Origin: Methylovorus sp. MM2
Lineage (GTDB): Bacteria > Pseudomonadota > Gammaproteobacteria > Burkholderiales > Methylophilaceae
DNA: 64,000 nt
Reading direction: 5' to 3'
Assembly (NCBI RefSeq): GCF_001648895.1
Contig: NZ_LXUF01000001.1
Span: 1,553,788 to 1,617,787, forward strand
The notes below the pieces were generated by a model. That model saw only the letters and a program-made list of their open reading frames with translations. It ran no database searches and was not told the DNA's origin. A program made the position numbers and the translations under genes. Shown here one piece after another: positions 1 to 9,711 of the stretch; the stretch's first letter is position 1; the number at the start of each line of letters is the position of its first letter.

Positions 1-1184
1 AGCTGGAACAGAACTACCGTTCCACAGTACGTATTCTGCGGGCAGCCAACCATGTTATCGCGAATAACCCAAAGTTATTCGATAAGAAACTGTGGAGTGA
101 GCTAGGTACAGGTGATTTGATACAAGTAAGCGCAGCCCGTGATGAAGAACATGAGGCAGAATCTGTTGTCATGAAACTATTAGCGCATAAATTCGAGCAC
201 AGAACTAAGTTTCTGGATTATGCGATCCTCTACCGTGGCAATCATCAGGCGCGTATCTTCGAGCAACAATTACGTAACCATAAAGTACCCTATACGGTTT
301 CTGGTGGGCAATCATTCTTTGATAAAGCAGAGATCAAGGATCTGGTGAGCTACCTGCGACTCATCGCCAACGAAGATGATGACCCTGCTTTTATACGTGC
401 TGCCACTACGCCAAAAAAGGGCATCGGCAATACCACACTAGAACGTCTGGGTGAATACGCCAGCCTGCATAAGATGTCTCTATTCGCTGCCGCATTTGAA
501 GGCGAATTTCAGCGTGAGCTAGGAAACCGCCAGCTAGAGGACTTGCTCACCTTCTGCCAGTACATCAATAGGCTTCAGGACCGCGCAGAAAAAGACCCCG
601 CAGGCGAGATGCTGACCGAGATGCTAAATGCTATTCAGTACGAAGCATTCTTATACGATAGCGAAGAACCAAGAGCCGCAGAATCCAAGTGGAAGAATAT
701 CCTCGACTTTACCGGCTGGCTGACACGCAAAGGCGATGAGGACGAAAAGAACCTGCTTGAGCTGACGCAGATGATATCGCTCATGAGCATGCTGGAGGGT
801 CGTGAGGATGGCGAACCAGATGCCGTCAAACTATCAACGCTACATGCAGCTAAAGGGCTGGAATATGGCCACGTATTTCTGATCGGCTGCGAAGAAGGCA
901 TTTTGCCGCATCGCGAGAGCGTAGATAACGGCAAGGTCGAAGAAGAACGCAGATTGATGTATGTTGGTATTACACGTGCGCAAAAATCCCTCAACATCTC
1001 ATGGTGCCGCAAACGTAAACGTGCGGGTGAAACCGAGAATTGCGAACCTAGCCGCTTCATCGCAGAGTTACCAGCCGATGACCTCAAACACTTTGGCAAT
1101 CAAGATGCCGACCCCGCTGCCAGCAAAGAACATGGTAAAGAGCGCATGGCACAAATACGCGCGATGCTGGCAGCCAAGAACTGA
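1..1184 (+). CDS. rep: ATP-dependent DNA helicase Rep, C-terminal part (5' end outside window)
   Basis: Superfamily I 3'-5' DNA helicase that unwinds DNA ahead of replication forks and strips bound proteins. The frame is open from base 3, so the gene begins before the window. The first visible residues are LEQNYRST, the UvrD/Rep motif IV. Later come QSFFDKAEIKDLVSYLR, the motif V/VI region LSTLHAAKGLEY and EEERRLMYVGITRAQKSL, and the tail CEPSRFIAELPADDLKHFG. The tail and the GCEEGILPHRES segment resemble Rep more than UvrD or PcrA. The gene ends in TGA at 1184, 23 bases before the next gene. The Walker A half of the protein is not visible. Confidence 0.95.
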   Translation, partial: LEQNYRSTVRILRAANHVIANNPKLFDKKLWSELGTGDLIQVSAARDEEHEAESVVMKLLAHKFEHRTKFLDYAILYRGNHQARIFEQQLRNHKVPYTVSGGQSFFDKAEIKDLVSYLRLIANEDDDPAFIRAATTPKKGIGNTTLERLGEYASLHKMSLFAAAFEGEFQRELGNRQLEDLLTFCQYINRLQDRAEKDPAGEMLTEMLNAIQYEAFLYDSEEPRAAESKWKNILDFTGWLTRKGDEDEKNLLELTQMISLMSMLEGREDGEPDAVKLSTLHAAKGLEYGHVFLIGCEEGILPHRESVDNGKVEEERRLMYVGITRAQKSLNISWCRKRKRAGETENCEPSRFIAELPADDLKHFGNQDADPAASKEHGKERMAQIRAMLAAKN

Positions 1185-1207
1185 ATTCAAATATAGATAG
1201 TGAGTAA

Positions 1208-2350
1208 ATGATGGGCTTATGGATGATCGCACTGGCTGCCGGTGCTTTTTGCATCGGTATGACAGAGTTTTTGCCGATGGGTTTGCTGCCGGATATCGCG
1301 CATGATCTCGATGTTTCTATTCCGGCGGCAGGCAATCTCGTCACCGTATATGCACTCGGGGTCGCCTTTGGCGGGCCACTGATCGTTGCATTAACGATAG
1401 GATTGCCGCGGAAAGCAACGCTATTGATGCTAATGGCGATATCGGTGTTGGGCAATGCCTTATGTGCCATGTCACCCACCTATAGCGCGCTGGCTGCCGC
1501 ACGTATATTCACGGCAATCAGTCATGGCTCTTTCTTTGGTATCGGTGCTGTGGTTGCGTTTTATCTCGCGCCAGCAGGTCAAGGTTCACGCGCACTGGCA
1601 TTGATGTTCACAGGGCTCACTTTAGCAAATGTGTTAGGTGTGCCATTGGGTACGTTTTTAGGTCAACTGACCAACTGGCGCATGCCTTTCTTTGCAGTGA
1701 GCATTTGTGGCTTGTTTGCCATGCTGGCGATTTGGCGCTACATACCAAACCTCAATGGCATGGCAAAAAGTGATATCCGCAGCGAGATGCAGGCCATGAT
1801 GAGCAAAGAGGTATTACTTGCCCTTGCCATCACAGCTATTGGTTTCGGCGGTGTATTCACTTTATTCACTTACATCACACCCATATTAGAAGATGAATCC
1901 GGCCTTGCACCGCACATGGTGAGCCTTGTGCTGGTAGCAATGGGCATCGCTGCCACGATTGGCCTCAATATCGGCGGTAAGTTGGCAGATATGAAACTCT
2001 TGCCCACCATCGTAGGTTCACTTTTTGGTATGGCAATATTGAGCGTCTTATTTGCATGGGCAATGCCGTACACCATTCCTGCACTGGCTATCGCATTCAT
2101 CTGGGGGTTGGTCAGTTTTGCAGTTGGCCCGGGCTTGCAGACAAATGCGATGGAAAGTGCGGGTGATGCGCCCTTGATGGCATCCACCGTCAACCAAAGC
2201 GCTTTCAATTTAGGCAACGCAGGCGGCGCATTTCTCGGGGGTGCTGTCATTCATTTTGGTTTTGGCTTACCCAATGTCGCGATCGCAAGTGCCATTGTAG
2301 CGATATTAGGTTGTGTGCTCACGCTATACAGCATGTACCGCAAAAAATGA
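1208..2350 (+). CDS. MFS transporter of the AraJ / drug:H+ antiporter-1 type
   Basis: Major facilitator superfamily permease of 380 residues with about 12 hydrophobic segments. The N-terminus WMIALAAGAFCIGMTEFLPM is the typical first helix of AraJ/YdhP-like exporters, where the GMTEF motif is conserved. The usual loop 2-3 motif A is weak (ALTIGLPRKATLL). Family members export sugars, arabinose derivatives or drugs; the substrate cannot be read from sequence. The gene starts at a tandem ATGATG 23 bases after rep and may be co-transcribed with it. Its TGA overlaps an ATG (ATGA at 2347-2350), but the next gene probably starts further down. Confidence 0.85.
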   Translation: MMGLWMIALAAGAFCIGMTEFLPMGLLPDIAHDLDVSIPAAGNLVTVYALGVAFGGPLIVALTIGLPRKATLLMLMAISVLGNALCAMSPTYSALAAARIFTAISHGSFFGIGAVVAFYLAPAGQGSRALALMFTGLTLANVLGVPLGTFLGQLTNWRMPFFAVSICGLFAMLAIWRYIPNLNGMAKSDIRSEMQAMMSKEVLLALAITAIGFGGVFTLFTYITPILEDESGLAPHMVSLVLVAMGIAATIGLNIGGKLADMKLLPTIVGSLFGMAILSVLFAWAMPYTIPALAIAFIWGLVSFAVGPGLQTNAMESAGDAPLMASTVNQSAFNLGNAGGAFLGGAVIHFGFGLPNVAIASAIVAILGCVLTLYSMYRKK

Positions 2351-2353
2351 CAT

Positions 2354-2383
2354 ATTCAGTGTCAGATGATACTGACACTGAAT
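2354..2383. promoter_or_regulatory. 12-bp perfect inverted repeat containing TGTC-N10-GACA
   Basis: ATTCAGTGTCAG (2354-2365) and CTGACACTGAAT (2372-2383) are exact reverse complements separated by 6 bases. The core (2360-2377) reads TGTC-N10-GACA, the spacing described for QseF/GlrR activator sites, and a qseF homologue lies at 28327. No T-run follows, so it is not a standard intrinsic terminator. I could not find a -24/-12 promoter with GG-N10-GC nearby, so the regulatory reading is tentative; it may be a hairpin ending the MFS transcript. Confidence 0.4.
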
Positions 2384-2457
2384 TCAGTGACCTCCCGAAC
2401 GCGCATATCGGTAAATACCGTTATGCTATGCGATCAATAACGAGAAAAACTTGGCTC

Positions 2458-4473
2458 ATGCTCTTAGAGAAATCTGCACTCACTACGCCCCCGAAGAAAC
2501 ATCACTGGAAATGGCCATTAAGTTTAGGCGGCATTATCGTGATCGCCATCGTGACCTGCGAAGTATTAGGCTGGCCTTTTCTGAGGGTTCCGGTGCAACA
2601 CTTTCTCAGTGACCAATTAGAGCGTGAAGTTCTTATAGATGAGCCATTCAAATTACGTCTTCTCGGTAGAATACAACTACAAACTGGTGGTCTTTGGATA
2701 GCTGCACCCGATGCATTCGTTAAATCATCACAAACCCCGCATTTTATAGATGCAAAAGATATCGCCATCAGCCTCAGTTATTTTGACCTGCTCACACTTA
2801 AAGCCGCAGAACCATTTCGTATCAAATCGCTACGGGTAAGCAGTATTGATGCGCAATTGATTCGCCAGAAAGATGGCACATCCACATGGCAATTTGCGAA
2901 AGATAATGACGAACCATCACGTCCTACACCTATCGTGAATACTTTGGTGGTGAGGGATGGCAGCTTGGCTTTTAAAGATGCCATCACAAAATCAGACCTG
3001 AAAGTACGTTTTGACACCTCAGAAGATAGCGCAGATAAAAAGAACACTAAGTCCAGCCTATCTGCTTCGGGCAAATTTCGAGATCACACACTCAAAGGTG
3101 AACTGAGAACCAAAGGTTTTCTGCCAATCGCCACACAAAAAGCGACTTCACCACCTATTGCAGCGCTAGCCTGGCTGGAATACTCAGGGATCAGACTGGA
3201 TTTTGATGGTACGACATCCGACATATTCGGCAAACAGAATATCAATGGCAAATTCGGTATAAAGGGTGCGTCATTGGGCATATTAGGTGATCTCGTCGAT
3301 ACGCCGTTACCCACCACTGACCCATTCAACCTAAAAGGCAACATCCGTAAAGATGATGTCGTGATATTCGTTGACGTTGCAACTGCCACCGTTGGGCAAA
3401 GTAGTTTGCACGGCAAATATGAATATGATCCTCGCCCTGAGCGCCCTCTCCTGAAAGGCACGTTAGAAGGTGATCGCTTCTATCTGGCTGACCTTGCGCC
3501 TGCATTCGGTACGCGAAATAAGGACGGATCAAAATCTAGCACCCCTGATGGCAGAACGATACCTGACCGCCCTATTGACCTGCCATCATTGAGCAAGATG
3601 GATGCAGAGATCAAAGTCGATCTTAAATATGTAGAGCTAGGCAGTGCTTTCACACACCCTATCTCGCCCTTTAAAGCAAACCTTGTTCTGGATAACAGCA
3701 AGCTGACACTTTCCGATATTGATGCACGCACTGCTGATGGCAGCCTTGCCGGATTGATTTCTATCGATGCACGCCAAGCACCTGTATGGAAGATAGATTT
3801 ATCTTGGAAAGATATTGATCTTGAGAAATGGTTACAAGTATCGCAAGACCGCAAAGATACTGCGAAGAAAGCGGGTAAGAAAGATGCGCCGCCAGCGTAT
3901 GTCACTGGCACCCTCAACGGCAAAACAGATTTAACAGGCACAGGACAATCCACAGCTGCATTACTCGGCTCTCTGGATGGTAGTGTTGCCATGTATATCA
4001 ACAACGGCAGCATATCGCACTTGATTGTAGAGGTGCTTGGGTTGGATATCGCGCAAAGCCTTAGCGCTCTCATAGGTGGCGATAATGCACTACCCATGAA
4101 TTGTGCAGTGATGGATTTGAAAGCTAATAAAGGCATACTTACACCCGATGTCGCATTGATTGATACGCCGGTAACCCTAGTTTTGATCGACGGGGATATC
4201 GACTTGGCTAAAGAGAACCTGAATTTAAGACTGTCTGCAAAACCAAAGAACTTCTCACCGCTCACTATGCGCTCACCGATACGTGTGAGGGGCCCATTCA
4301 ATAATCCACAAGCGCGTCCTGAAGGTGGCCCCATCGCCGCCCGGGTCATTGGTGGCGTAGCGTTGGCGTTTATCAACCCGCTTGCTGCGATCCTGCCTTT
4401 CCTTGATGCAGGCTCAGAGAATAAATCCTCATGCGGCAAAGCTTTAGTGGATTATCAGCCTAAAACCAAGTAA
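2458..4473 (+). CDS. AsmA family protein
   Basis: AsmA-like, inner-membrane-anchored periplasmic protein of a family linked to outer-membrane lipid homeostasis. From the chosen start it has 671 residues: a short basic cytoplasmic tail (PPKKHHWKWP), one membrane segment (LSLGGIIVIAIVTCEVLGW), a long beta-rich region, and the conserved C-terminal AsmA portion with GSLDGSVAMYINNGSISHL, ALPMNCAVMDLKANKGIL and SPIRVRGPFNNP. Starts at 2347 (ATGA-coupled to the MFS gene) and 2428 are in frame. I prefer 2458 because the earlier starts place a palindrome inside the gene and give an unusually long N-terminal tail, but no start has a good ribosome binding site. Confidence 0.85.
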   Translation: MLLEKSALTTPPKKHHWKWPLSLGGIIVIAIVTCEVLGWPFLRVPVQHFLSDQLEREVLIDEPFKLRLLGRIQLQTGGLWIAAPDAFVKSSQTPHFIDAKDIAISLSYFDLLTLKAAEPFRIKSLRVSSIDAQLIRQKDGTSTWQFAKDNDEPSRPTPIVNTLVVRDGSLAFKDAITKSDLKVRFDTSEDSADKKNTKSSLSASGKFRDHTLKGELRTKGFLPIATQKATSPPIAALAWLEYSGIRLDFDGTTSDIFGKQNINGKFGIKGASLGILGDLVDTPLPTTDPFNLKGNIRKDDVVIFVDVATATVGQSSLHGKYEYDPRPERPLLKGTLEGDRFYLADLAPAFGTRNKDGSKSSTPDGRTIPDRPIDLPSLSKMDAEIKVDLKYVELGSAFTHPISPFKANLVLDNSKLTLSDIDARTADGSLAGLISIDARQAPVWKIDLSWKDIDLEKWLQVSQDRKDTAKKAGKKDAPPAYVTGTLNGKTDLTGTGQSTAALLGSLDGSVAMYINNGSISHLIVEVLGLDIAQSLSALIGGDNALPMNCAVMDLKANKGILTPDVALIDTPVTLVLIDGDIDLAKENLNLRLSAKPKNFSPLTMRSPIRVRGPFNNPQARPEGGPIAARVIGGVALAFINPLAAILPFLDAGSENKSSCGKALVDYQPKTK

Positions 4474-4505
4474 TCGATGATGTGCTGGCAAATAGCTTAT
4501 CAGGC

Positions 4506-4540
4506 AAGATTAAGCTTTATAACAAGATAAGCTTTATAAT
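4506..4540 (+). promoter_or_regulatory. Direct repeat with a consensus -10 box upstream of the Sel1 gene
   Basis: Two near-identical copies of AAGAT(T)AAGCTTTATAA stand in tandem (4506-4522 and 4524-4539). The second copy ends in a perfect TATAAT at 4535-4540, about 50 bases before the gene at 4591. No good -35 box is seen at 16-18 bases, so the promoter call rests on the -10 box and position only. Confidence 0.4.
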
Positions 4541-4590
4541 TAGCACAGTAAGTAGCTATTCGCACTGAATCGCCACGTGATTAAGGTTTT

Positions 4591-5517
4591 ATGTCTAACA
4601 GCAATCATTCACCCACACCATCCAAGCGCCTAAATGATGTCAGCGTAGAAGAGCTCACTACCCTGCTCTCAGGCGACCCTAAAGAGGCAGCGCAATGGAT
4701 CAAGGCTGCCGCAGAGCAAGGCATCACAGAAGCGCAAGCACTGTTAGGCCAGATACTACTGGATGGTCGCGGGTTGGCAAAAGATGAAGCTTTAGCGCGC
4801 ACGTGGTTTGCTAAAGCAGCCGAGAGCGGCCACCTGATCGCCGTCAATATGATCGGGCGGTGCCATGAAAATGGCTGGGGCGGTGAAATTGACATGGTGG
4901 AAGCCGCAAAATATTTCCGTGAAGCAGCAGCGCAAGGGCTGGATTGTGCGATGTATAACTATGCCAACCTGCTTTTACACGGCAATGGCGTGAAGAAAGA
5001 TGAGCAGTTAGCATTAGATTGGTACCGCCAGGCAGCAGCGCGTGGCTATGCAAAAGCGCTGGGGGTGATGGGTCGATTCTATGAAGAAGGTTGGACTGTC
5101 GAACGCAACCCTGAGCTTGCTGCTGAGTACTATCAAAAGTCCGCTGAGGGTGGAGATTTTCGTGGTCAATATAACCATGCCCTGATATTAGCGGAAAATG
5201 CGCGTATGACTGAAAGTGTGGAATGGATGCAAAAAGCACTCGCAGGGGCACACCTGAATTTCTCAAGAGTGATGGCTGAGAACCTTTCGTCATTCCCACA
5301 TCCTGAATTCCATGTAGTTGCCCTGCAAGCATTTGAAAAATGCTGCCAATCGGGCGATGCTAACGATTATTTTGCCTATGCGCAGGCTTTGCTTAAACAT
5401 CATTCGACTTCGGAAAATTCGATGTTGGCAAGAATATGGCTAAACCGTGCGGCAGATAATGGTCATGCGGTAGCGAAGCAGCAATTAGCTTCCACTTTTC
5501 ACACTTCACTCAATTAA
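4591..5517 (+). CDS. Sel1-like (TPR-type) repeat protein
   Basis: 308-residue protein made largely of Sel1-like repeats, about 36-residue helix-turn-helix units used for protein-protein contacts. Repeats are visible from about residue 30 to 200, for example EAQALLGQILLDGRGLAKDE, ALARTWFAKAAESGH, AAKYFREAAAQGLDCAMYNY, ALDWYRQAAARGYAKALG and AAEYYQKSAEGGDF. There is no signal peptide or membrane segment, so it is probably cytoplasmic. It stands between asmA and uup with its own likely promoter. The binding partner is unknown. Confidence 0.85.
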   Translation: MSNSNHSPTPSKRLNDVSVEELTTLLSGDPKEAAQWIKAAAEQGITEAQALLGQILLDGRGLAKDEALARTWFAKAAESGHLIAVNMIGRCHENGWGGEIDMVEAAKYFREAAAQGLDCAMYNYANLLLHGNGVKKDEQLALDWYRQAAARGYAKALGVMGRFYEEGWTVERNPELAAEYYQKSAEGGDFRGQYNHALILAENARMTESVEWMQKALAGAHLNFSRVMAENLSSFPHPEFHVVALQAFEKCCQSGDANDYFAYAQALLKHHSTSENSMLARIWLNRAADNGHAVAKQQLASTFHTSLN

Positions 5518-5562
5518 ATTAGCCAACAAACCTCATGGCGATATGCCATAGAAACATAACCA

Positions 5563-7473
5563 ATGCCTCTTATTACATTAGATCAAGCTAGTCTTGCTTA
5601 CGGACACCACCCACTATTAGACAAAGCCAGCTTCCAACTGGATGCAGGCGAACGTGTCGGTTTGATTGGCCGTAACGGCGCTGGCAAATCCAGCCTGCTT
5701 AAAGTCATCGCGGGCGAAAGCAAGCTAGATGACGGTAATATCTGGCGCGCACCTTCTGCCCGCGTTGTATACGTGCCTCAGGAACCAGTGTTGCAGGATA
5801 CACATACCGTATTTGAAGCCGTAGCCGAAGGTCTGGGTGAATTGCAGCAAACACTGGTCGACTATCACAGCGTATCTCACCAGATGGGTGAACCAGATGC
5901 AGACATTGATGCCTTGCTTGAACGCATGCAAACCCTGCAACAGGAACTTGATAGCAAAAATGGCTGGCAGTCTCAGGCCCGTGTCGACGCAGTATTAACA
6001 CGCCTTAAACTGGATGCCGATAGTCCTGTTTCCAGCCTTTCAGGCGGCTGGCGTAAACGCGTAGCGCTTGGGCGTGCACTAGTAGCCGAACCTGAAGTTT
6101 TATTGCTGGATGAACCGACCAATCACTTGGATCTGGAAGCCATCGAGTGGCTAGAAGACCTACTGCTAAGCTTTAATGGTAGCGTGCTGTTCATCACCCA
6201 TGACCGACGTTTTCTGGACAGATTAGCCACCCGCATCACCGAGTTAGATCGCGGCAACCTGACTGATTTCGTTGGCACTTACTCTAACTATCTGATTAAA
6301 AAAGAAGAGCTGCTGGCCATCGAAGCCACCCATGCTGCCAAGTTCGATAAAGTGCTAGCGCAAGAAGAAGCTTGGATACGCCAAGGCATCAAGGCGCGAC
6401 GCACCCGTAATGAAGGCCGTGTGCGACAATTGGAAAAACTGCGCCTAGAACGTGCCGCCAGACGTGAGCGCCAAGGCAATGTCAAACTCACGCTGGATAG
6501 CGGTGACCGCTCAGGCAAACTGGTGGCTGAACTGGAAGATGTGCAGAAATCCTATGGTGATAGAACACTGATCAATGGCTTTAGCACGCGCATATTACGT
6601 GGTGACCGCATCGGCCTGCTGGGGCCTAACGGTATTGGCAAATCGACCCTGCTAAAAATGATATTAGGCGAACTAGAAGCAGATAGCGGCACGATCCAAC
6701 GCGGCACCAATCTCAACATCGCGTACTTTGACCAAATGCGTGAACAGTTGGATGATGAAGCGACCCTTGCCGATACGATTAGTCCGGGTTCTGAATTCGT
6801 GCAAATAGGTAACGAACGCAAACATGTGATCAGCTATCTGGAAGACTTCTTGTTTCCACCTCAACGCTCACGCTCACCGGTCAAATCACTTTCCGGCGGC
6901 GAACGTAACCGACTTTTGCTGGCCCGATTATTCGCACGCCCGGCGAATGTATTAGTGCTAGATGAGCCAACAAATGATCTGGATATTGATACGCTGGAAC
7001 TGCTTGAAAGCCTGTTGCAGGAATTCGCAGGCACCCTCTTTCTGGTCAGCCATGACCGTGCGTTCCTAGAAAATACAGTCACACAAGTCATTGCATTTGA
7101 GGGTAATGGCGTGCTCACAGAGTTTGGCGGCGGCTATGATGATTGGCAACGCTTTACGCAGCAGCGTGCAGCGGATAAATCTAGTGCAAAACCAAAACAG
7201 GAAAATACAAAGTCGGTAGCGGCAGTTACACCAAAACCGCAAACCAGCAAACTCAGCTTTAAAGAAGTTAAAGAGCTCGAAACTTTGCCTGCCAAGCTTG
7301 AGGAACTTGAATCAGCACAAACTGAGATCAATCAGCAATTAGCAAACCCTGACATCTATAAAAATGATCCGGAAAAAGCTAAAACGCTACAATCTCAATT
7401 GGCGAAGATCGATTCAGAAATACAAACTACGATGAATCGTTGGGAAGCGCTGGAGCAACGTAATAATGCTTAG
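5563..7473 (+). CDS. uup: ABC-F family ATPase Uup
   Basis: Soluble ABC-F protein of 636 residues with two ATPase domains and no membrane part. Domain 1 has Walker A GRNGAGKSS, signature LSGGW and Walker B VLLLDEPTNHLDLEAIEWLE. The linker contains the Uup-like stretch WIRQGIKARRTRNEGRVRQL. Domain 2 has Walker A GPNGIGKST, signature SLSGGERNRLLLARLF and Walker B VLVLDEPTNDLDI. The C-terminal tail after about residue 530 is charged and coiled-coil-like, as in Uup, whose tail binds branched DNA. In E. coli Uup affects precise excision of transposons and ribosome function. Monocistronic here, followed by a strong terminator. Confidence 0.93.
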   Translation: MPLITLDQASLAYGHHPLLDKASFQLDAGERVGLIGRNGAGKSSLLKVIAGESKLDDGNIWRAPSARVVYVPQEPVLQDTHTVFEAVAEGLGELQQTLVDYHSVSHQMGEPDADIDALLERMQTLQQELDSKNGWQSQARVDAVLTRLKLDADSPVSSLSGGWRKRVALGRALVAEPEVLLLDEPTNHLDLEAIEWLEDLLLSFNGSVLFITHDRRFLDRLATRITELDRGNLTDFVGTYSNYLIKKEELLAIEATHAAKFDKVLAQEEAWIRQGIKARRTRNEGRVRQLEKLRLERAARRERQGNVKLTLDSGDRSGKLVAELEDVQKSYGDRTLINGFSTRILRGDRIGLLGPNGIGKSTLLKMILGELEADSGTIQRGTNLNIAYFDQMREQLDDEATLADTISPGSEFVQIGNERKHVISYLEDFLFPPQRSRSPVKSLSGGERNRLLLARLFARPANVLVLDEPTNDLDIDTLELLESLLQEFAGTLFLVSHDRAFLENTVTQVIAFEGNGVLTEFGGGYDDWQRFTQQRAADKSSAKPKQENTKSVAAVTPKPQTSKLSFKEVKELETLPAKLEELESAQTEINQQLANPDIYKNDPEKAKTLQSQLAKIDSEIQTTMNRWEALEQRNNA

Positions 7474-7592
7474 TCTCTTCATCATGCCTAGCCTTTTGTT
7501 TGCAGGATTCAACTGAAGTCAAAGCTAGGTGAAATCGAAACTAGGTAATAATAAATAAGGCAATTGCCTAAGTTTTTTCAAGCATTTGGAAG

Positions 7593-7640
7593 TATAAAAA
7601 AGCCGGAGCCTCTTCATACAGGCGCTCCGGCTTTTTTATA
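7593..7640. terminator. Bidirectional intrinsic terminator between uup and the diguanylate cyclase gene
   Basis: A 17-bp perfect stem: TATAAAAAAGCCGGAGC (7593-7609) pairs with GCTCCGGCTTTTTTATA (7624-7640) around a 14-base loop. It has a T-run on the plus strand and an A-run at the left foot, so it can end transcription from both convergent genes. Confidence 0.9.
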
Positions 7641-7671
7641 CGGGCTATTCTCCAACTCAGTCTATTTACAA

Positions 7672-9711
7672 CTACTGATAAATCACTTTGTTACGCCCCG
7701 TTTCTTTGGCGTTATACAAGGCCTTATCAGTCAGCTTAATAAGCGCATCAAGAGACTCAATCTCCGCATTAAATTGAGAGACGCCAATCGAGACTGTCAT
7801 CTTAAATGTCTGGTCATTATTTGCCTTAATCGCCTTATTACTAATCAGCATTCTGATACGCTCAGCAATCTTCACAGCATTCTGCTTATTGGTCTCGGGC
7901 AGCAGAACCACAAATTCCTCTCCGCCAAAGCGCCCAACCACATCCATATCTCGTAAGGTTTCTTTGACTACCACCACAAATTCTTTAAGCGCGGTATCCC
8001 CTACATCATGGCCATACTGATCGTTGATGGTCTTAAAATGGTCAATATCCAGCATCATCAATGAGAATTCAGTTTTGTAGCGCTGGGCACGGGCAAATTC
8101 AAAACTCGCAAGCTCGTAGAAATATCCACGGTTATATGCCCCAGTCAGGAAATCCATGTGAGCCTGACGCTCCAGCTTGGCATTCAGCTCTTTAATGTCC
8201 GTTACATCAAAGAATGAGCTCACGGCAGCATACGGAATATTTTCATCGTCCTTCCATAATGGCTCGGCACTAAACGATATCCAGCGCAAGCCTTGATTGG
8301 GCGTATCAAAACCCAATACCAGATTCTTCACTGACTTACCTTTTCTGATCGCGATATTTGCCGGGCGCTCTTCAAGGGGTAGAGGTTTACCATCTTCACG
8401 GATGATTTTCCAATTAGTATCTGCAGTTGTACGGCTTAATATCTGCTCTTCTGATAAGCCAAATATCTTTTGCGCACTTTGATTACAAGCCAGAATGTCA
8501 CCATTATTTGCAGAAAGAATCACCCCTTCAGATAAAGAAGTAACAAGAGAGCGATACAGATTTTCGCTTTCAACCACCTTCTGATTCAATATCTTTTGCG
8601 GTGTGATGTCTTGTAACAAACCAGTCCACAATACCCCGCCATTGCTCAGCGCCCTTGGCATCGCGCTCAAGCTTGTCCAGACAGTCCGTCCATCATGCAG
8701 AATATGGCGACCTTCCCAGTAACGGTAACTTAAATCTTTAGAGGATTGCTCCAAATTCTGCTGATACCCAGCCAAGTCATCAGGGTGGATCAGGTTGGAA
8801 ACATGCCGAACATCCTGCAAAAGGCTCTCAGGTGTTAAACCCAGAATTTCAAACACCTTCGGGGAGACATAAGTAAACCGGCTTTTCCCCGCTGCATACC
8901 ACTCAAACTGATACACGATGCCCGGCACATTCGCCACCACGTCCTGGAATTTGATCTCACTTTGTTTCAGCGCATCATCAGTTTCGACACGGTCAGTTAC
9001 ATCCCGCACACTGCAATACAATCGGTCAAAAGAAGACTCACTGGTATTCCACTCCAGCCAGCGATAACTTCCATCTCTCGTAATATAGCGATTACAAAAA
9101 CATGGGGTAGGCTCTCCGCCTTCAGAAACGCGCTTTGCCTCAGCCAGAGTGCGTTCAACGTCATTCGGGTGTATAAAATCCATAAAAGATTTGGAGGTTA
9201 GCTCTTTCTGAGACCATCCCAACACACGCGTCCACGCAGGGTTTACTTCGATCAAAAAACCTTGTTTATTTGCAATCGCTAGAAGGTCAACAGACTGTGA
9301 GAAAAATGCATCACGCTCTGCCTCAGCCGCTTTACGCTTGGTAATATCCTGAATCTGGGAAATAAAGAACTCAGGACTTCCATCAGGCTTGGAAACTAAA
9401 GAGACACTCAGCAAAACCCAGATGATGGCGCCATTCTTATGGATATAGCGCTTTTCCATCTGGTAACTCAGGCCTTTACCATCCAGCAGATCTTTCACGT
9501 GCTGAAGATCGGCGTGCAGGTCTTCAGGATGAGTCAAAGTCTGGAAGTCAACCTTGAGCAATTCAGTTTCGGTGTATCCAACAATCTGACTCAACGCCGG
9601 ATTTGTCTTAAGCCATCGCCCATTCAGGCCAACCAGCGCAATGCCGATAGCCGCATAATTAAAAGCGCTTTCAAATAACTGGTCTTGAGTATGTATGGAG
9701 AGAGGAGCCAT
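7672..9711 (-). CDS. Diguanylate cyclase with four PAS domains
   Basis: 679-residue soluble sensor that should make cyclic di-GMP from two GTP. Four PAS domains are seen at about residues 10-130, 135-250, 258-380 and 385-505; the first three carry PAC tails such as FFISQIQDITKRK and GLLQDITPQK. A GGDEF domain follows from about 510, starting DFLTGAYNRGYF. The active site is GRFGGEEFVVLLPE, an intact GGEEF. An RxxD inhibitory site (RDMD) lies exactly five residues before it, so product feedback inhibition is expected. There is no transmembrane segment, so the PAS domains must sense an internal cue, perhaps redox state or a ligand. Convergent with uup. Confidence 0.92.
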   Translation of the reverse strand: MAPLSIHTQDQLFESAFNYAAIGIALVGLNGRWLKTNPALSQIVGYTETELLKVDFQTLTHPEDLHADLQHVKDLLDGKGLSYQMEKRYIHKNGAIIWVLLSVSLVSKPDGSPEFFISQIQDITKRKAAEAERDAFFSQSVDLLAIANKQGFLIEVNPAWTRVLGWSQKELTSKSFMDFIHPNDVERTLAEAKRVSEGGEPTPCFCNRYITRDGSYRWLEWNTSESSFDRLYCSVRDVTDRVETDDALKQSEIKFQDVVANVPGIVYQFEWYAAGKSRFTYVSPKVFEILGLTPESLLQDVRHVSNLIHPDDLAGYQQNLEQSSKDLSYRYWEGRHILHDGRTVWTSLSAMPRALSNGGVLWTGLLQDITPQKILNQKVVESENLYRSLVTSLSEGVILSANNGDILACNQSAQKIFGLSEEQILSRTTADTNWKIIREDGKPLPLEERPANIAIRKGKSVKNLVLGFDTPNQGLRWISFSAEPLWKDDENIPYAAVSSFFDVTDIKELNAKLERQAHMDFLTGAYNRGYFYELASFEFARAQRYKTEFSLMMLDIDHFKTINDQYGHDVGDTALKEFVVVVKETLRDMDVVGRFGGEEFVVLLPETNKQNAVKIAERIRMLISNKAIKANNDQTFKMTVSIGVSQFNAEIESLDALIKLTDKALYNAKETGRNKVIYQ

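Noticed and set aside
961..1479. Overlapping frames at the rep / MFS junction on both strands
   Set aside because: They conflict with the well-supported rep C-terminus and the MFS first helix and show no family features.
3480..4439. 319-codon open frame on the minus strand inside asmA
   Set aside because: Antisense shadow: the plus-strand frame has recognisable AsmA motifs, and the minus frame has a low-complexity Ser/Arg-rich composition and no ribosome binding site.
7564..7956. 130-codon plus-strand frame opposite the GGDEF domain
   Set aside because: It overlaps the intact GGEEF region on the other strand, runs through the terminator at 7593-7640 and shows no domain.
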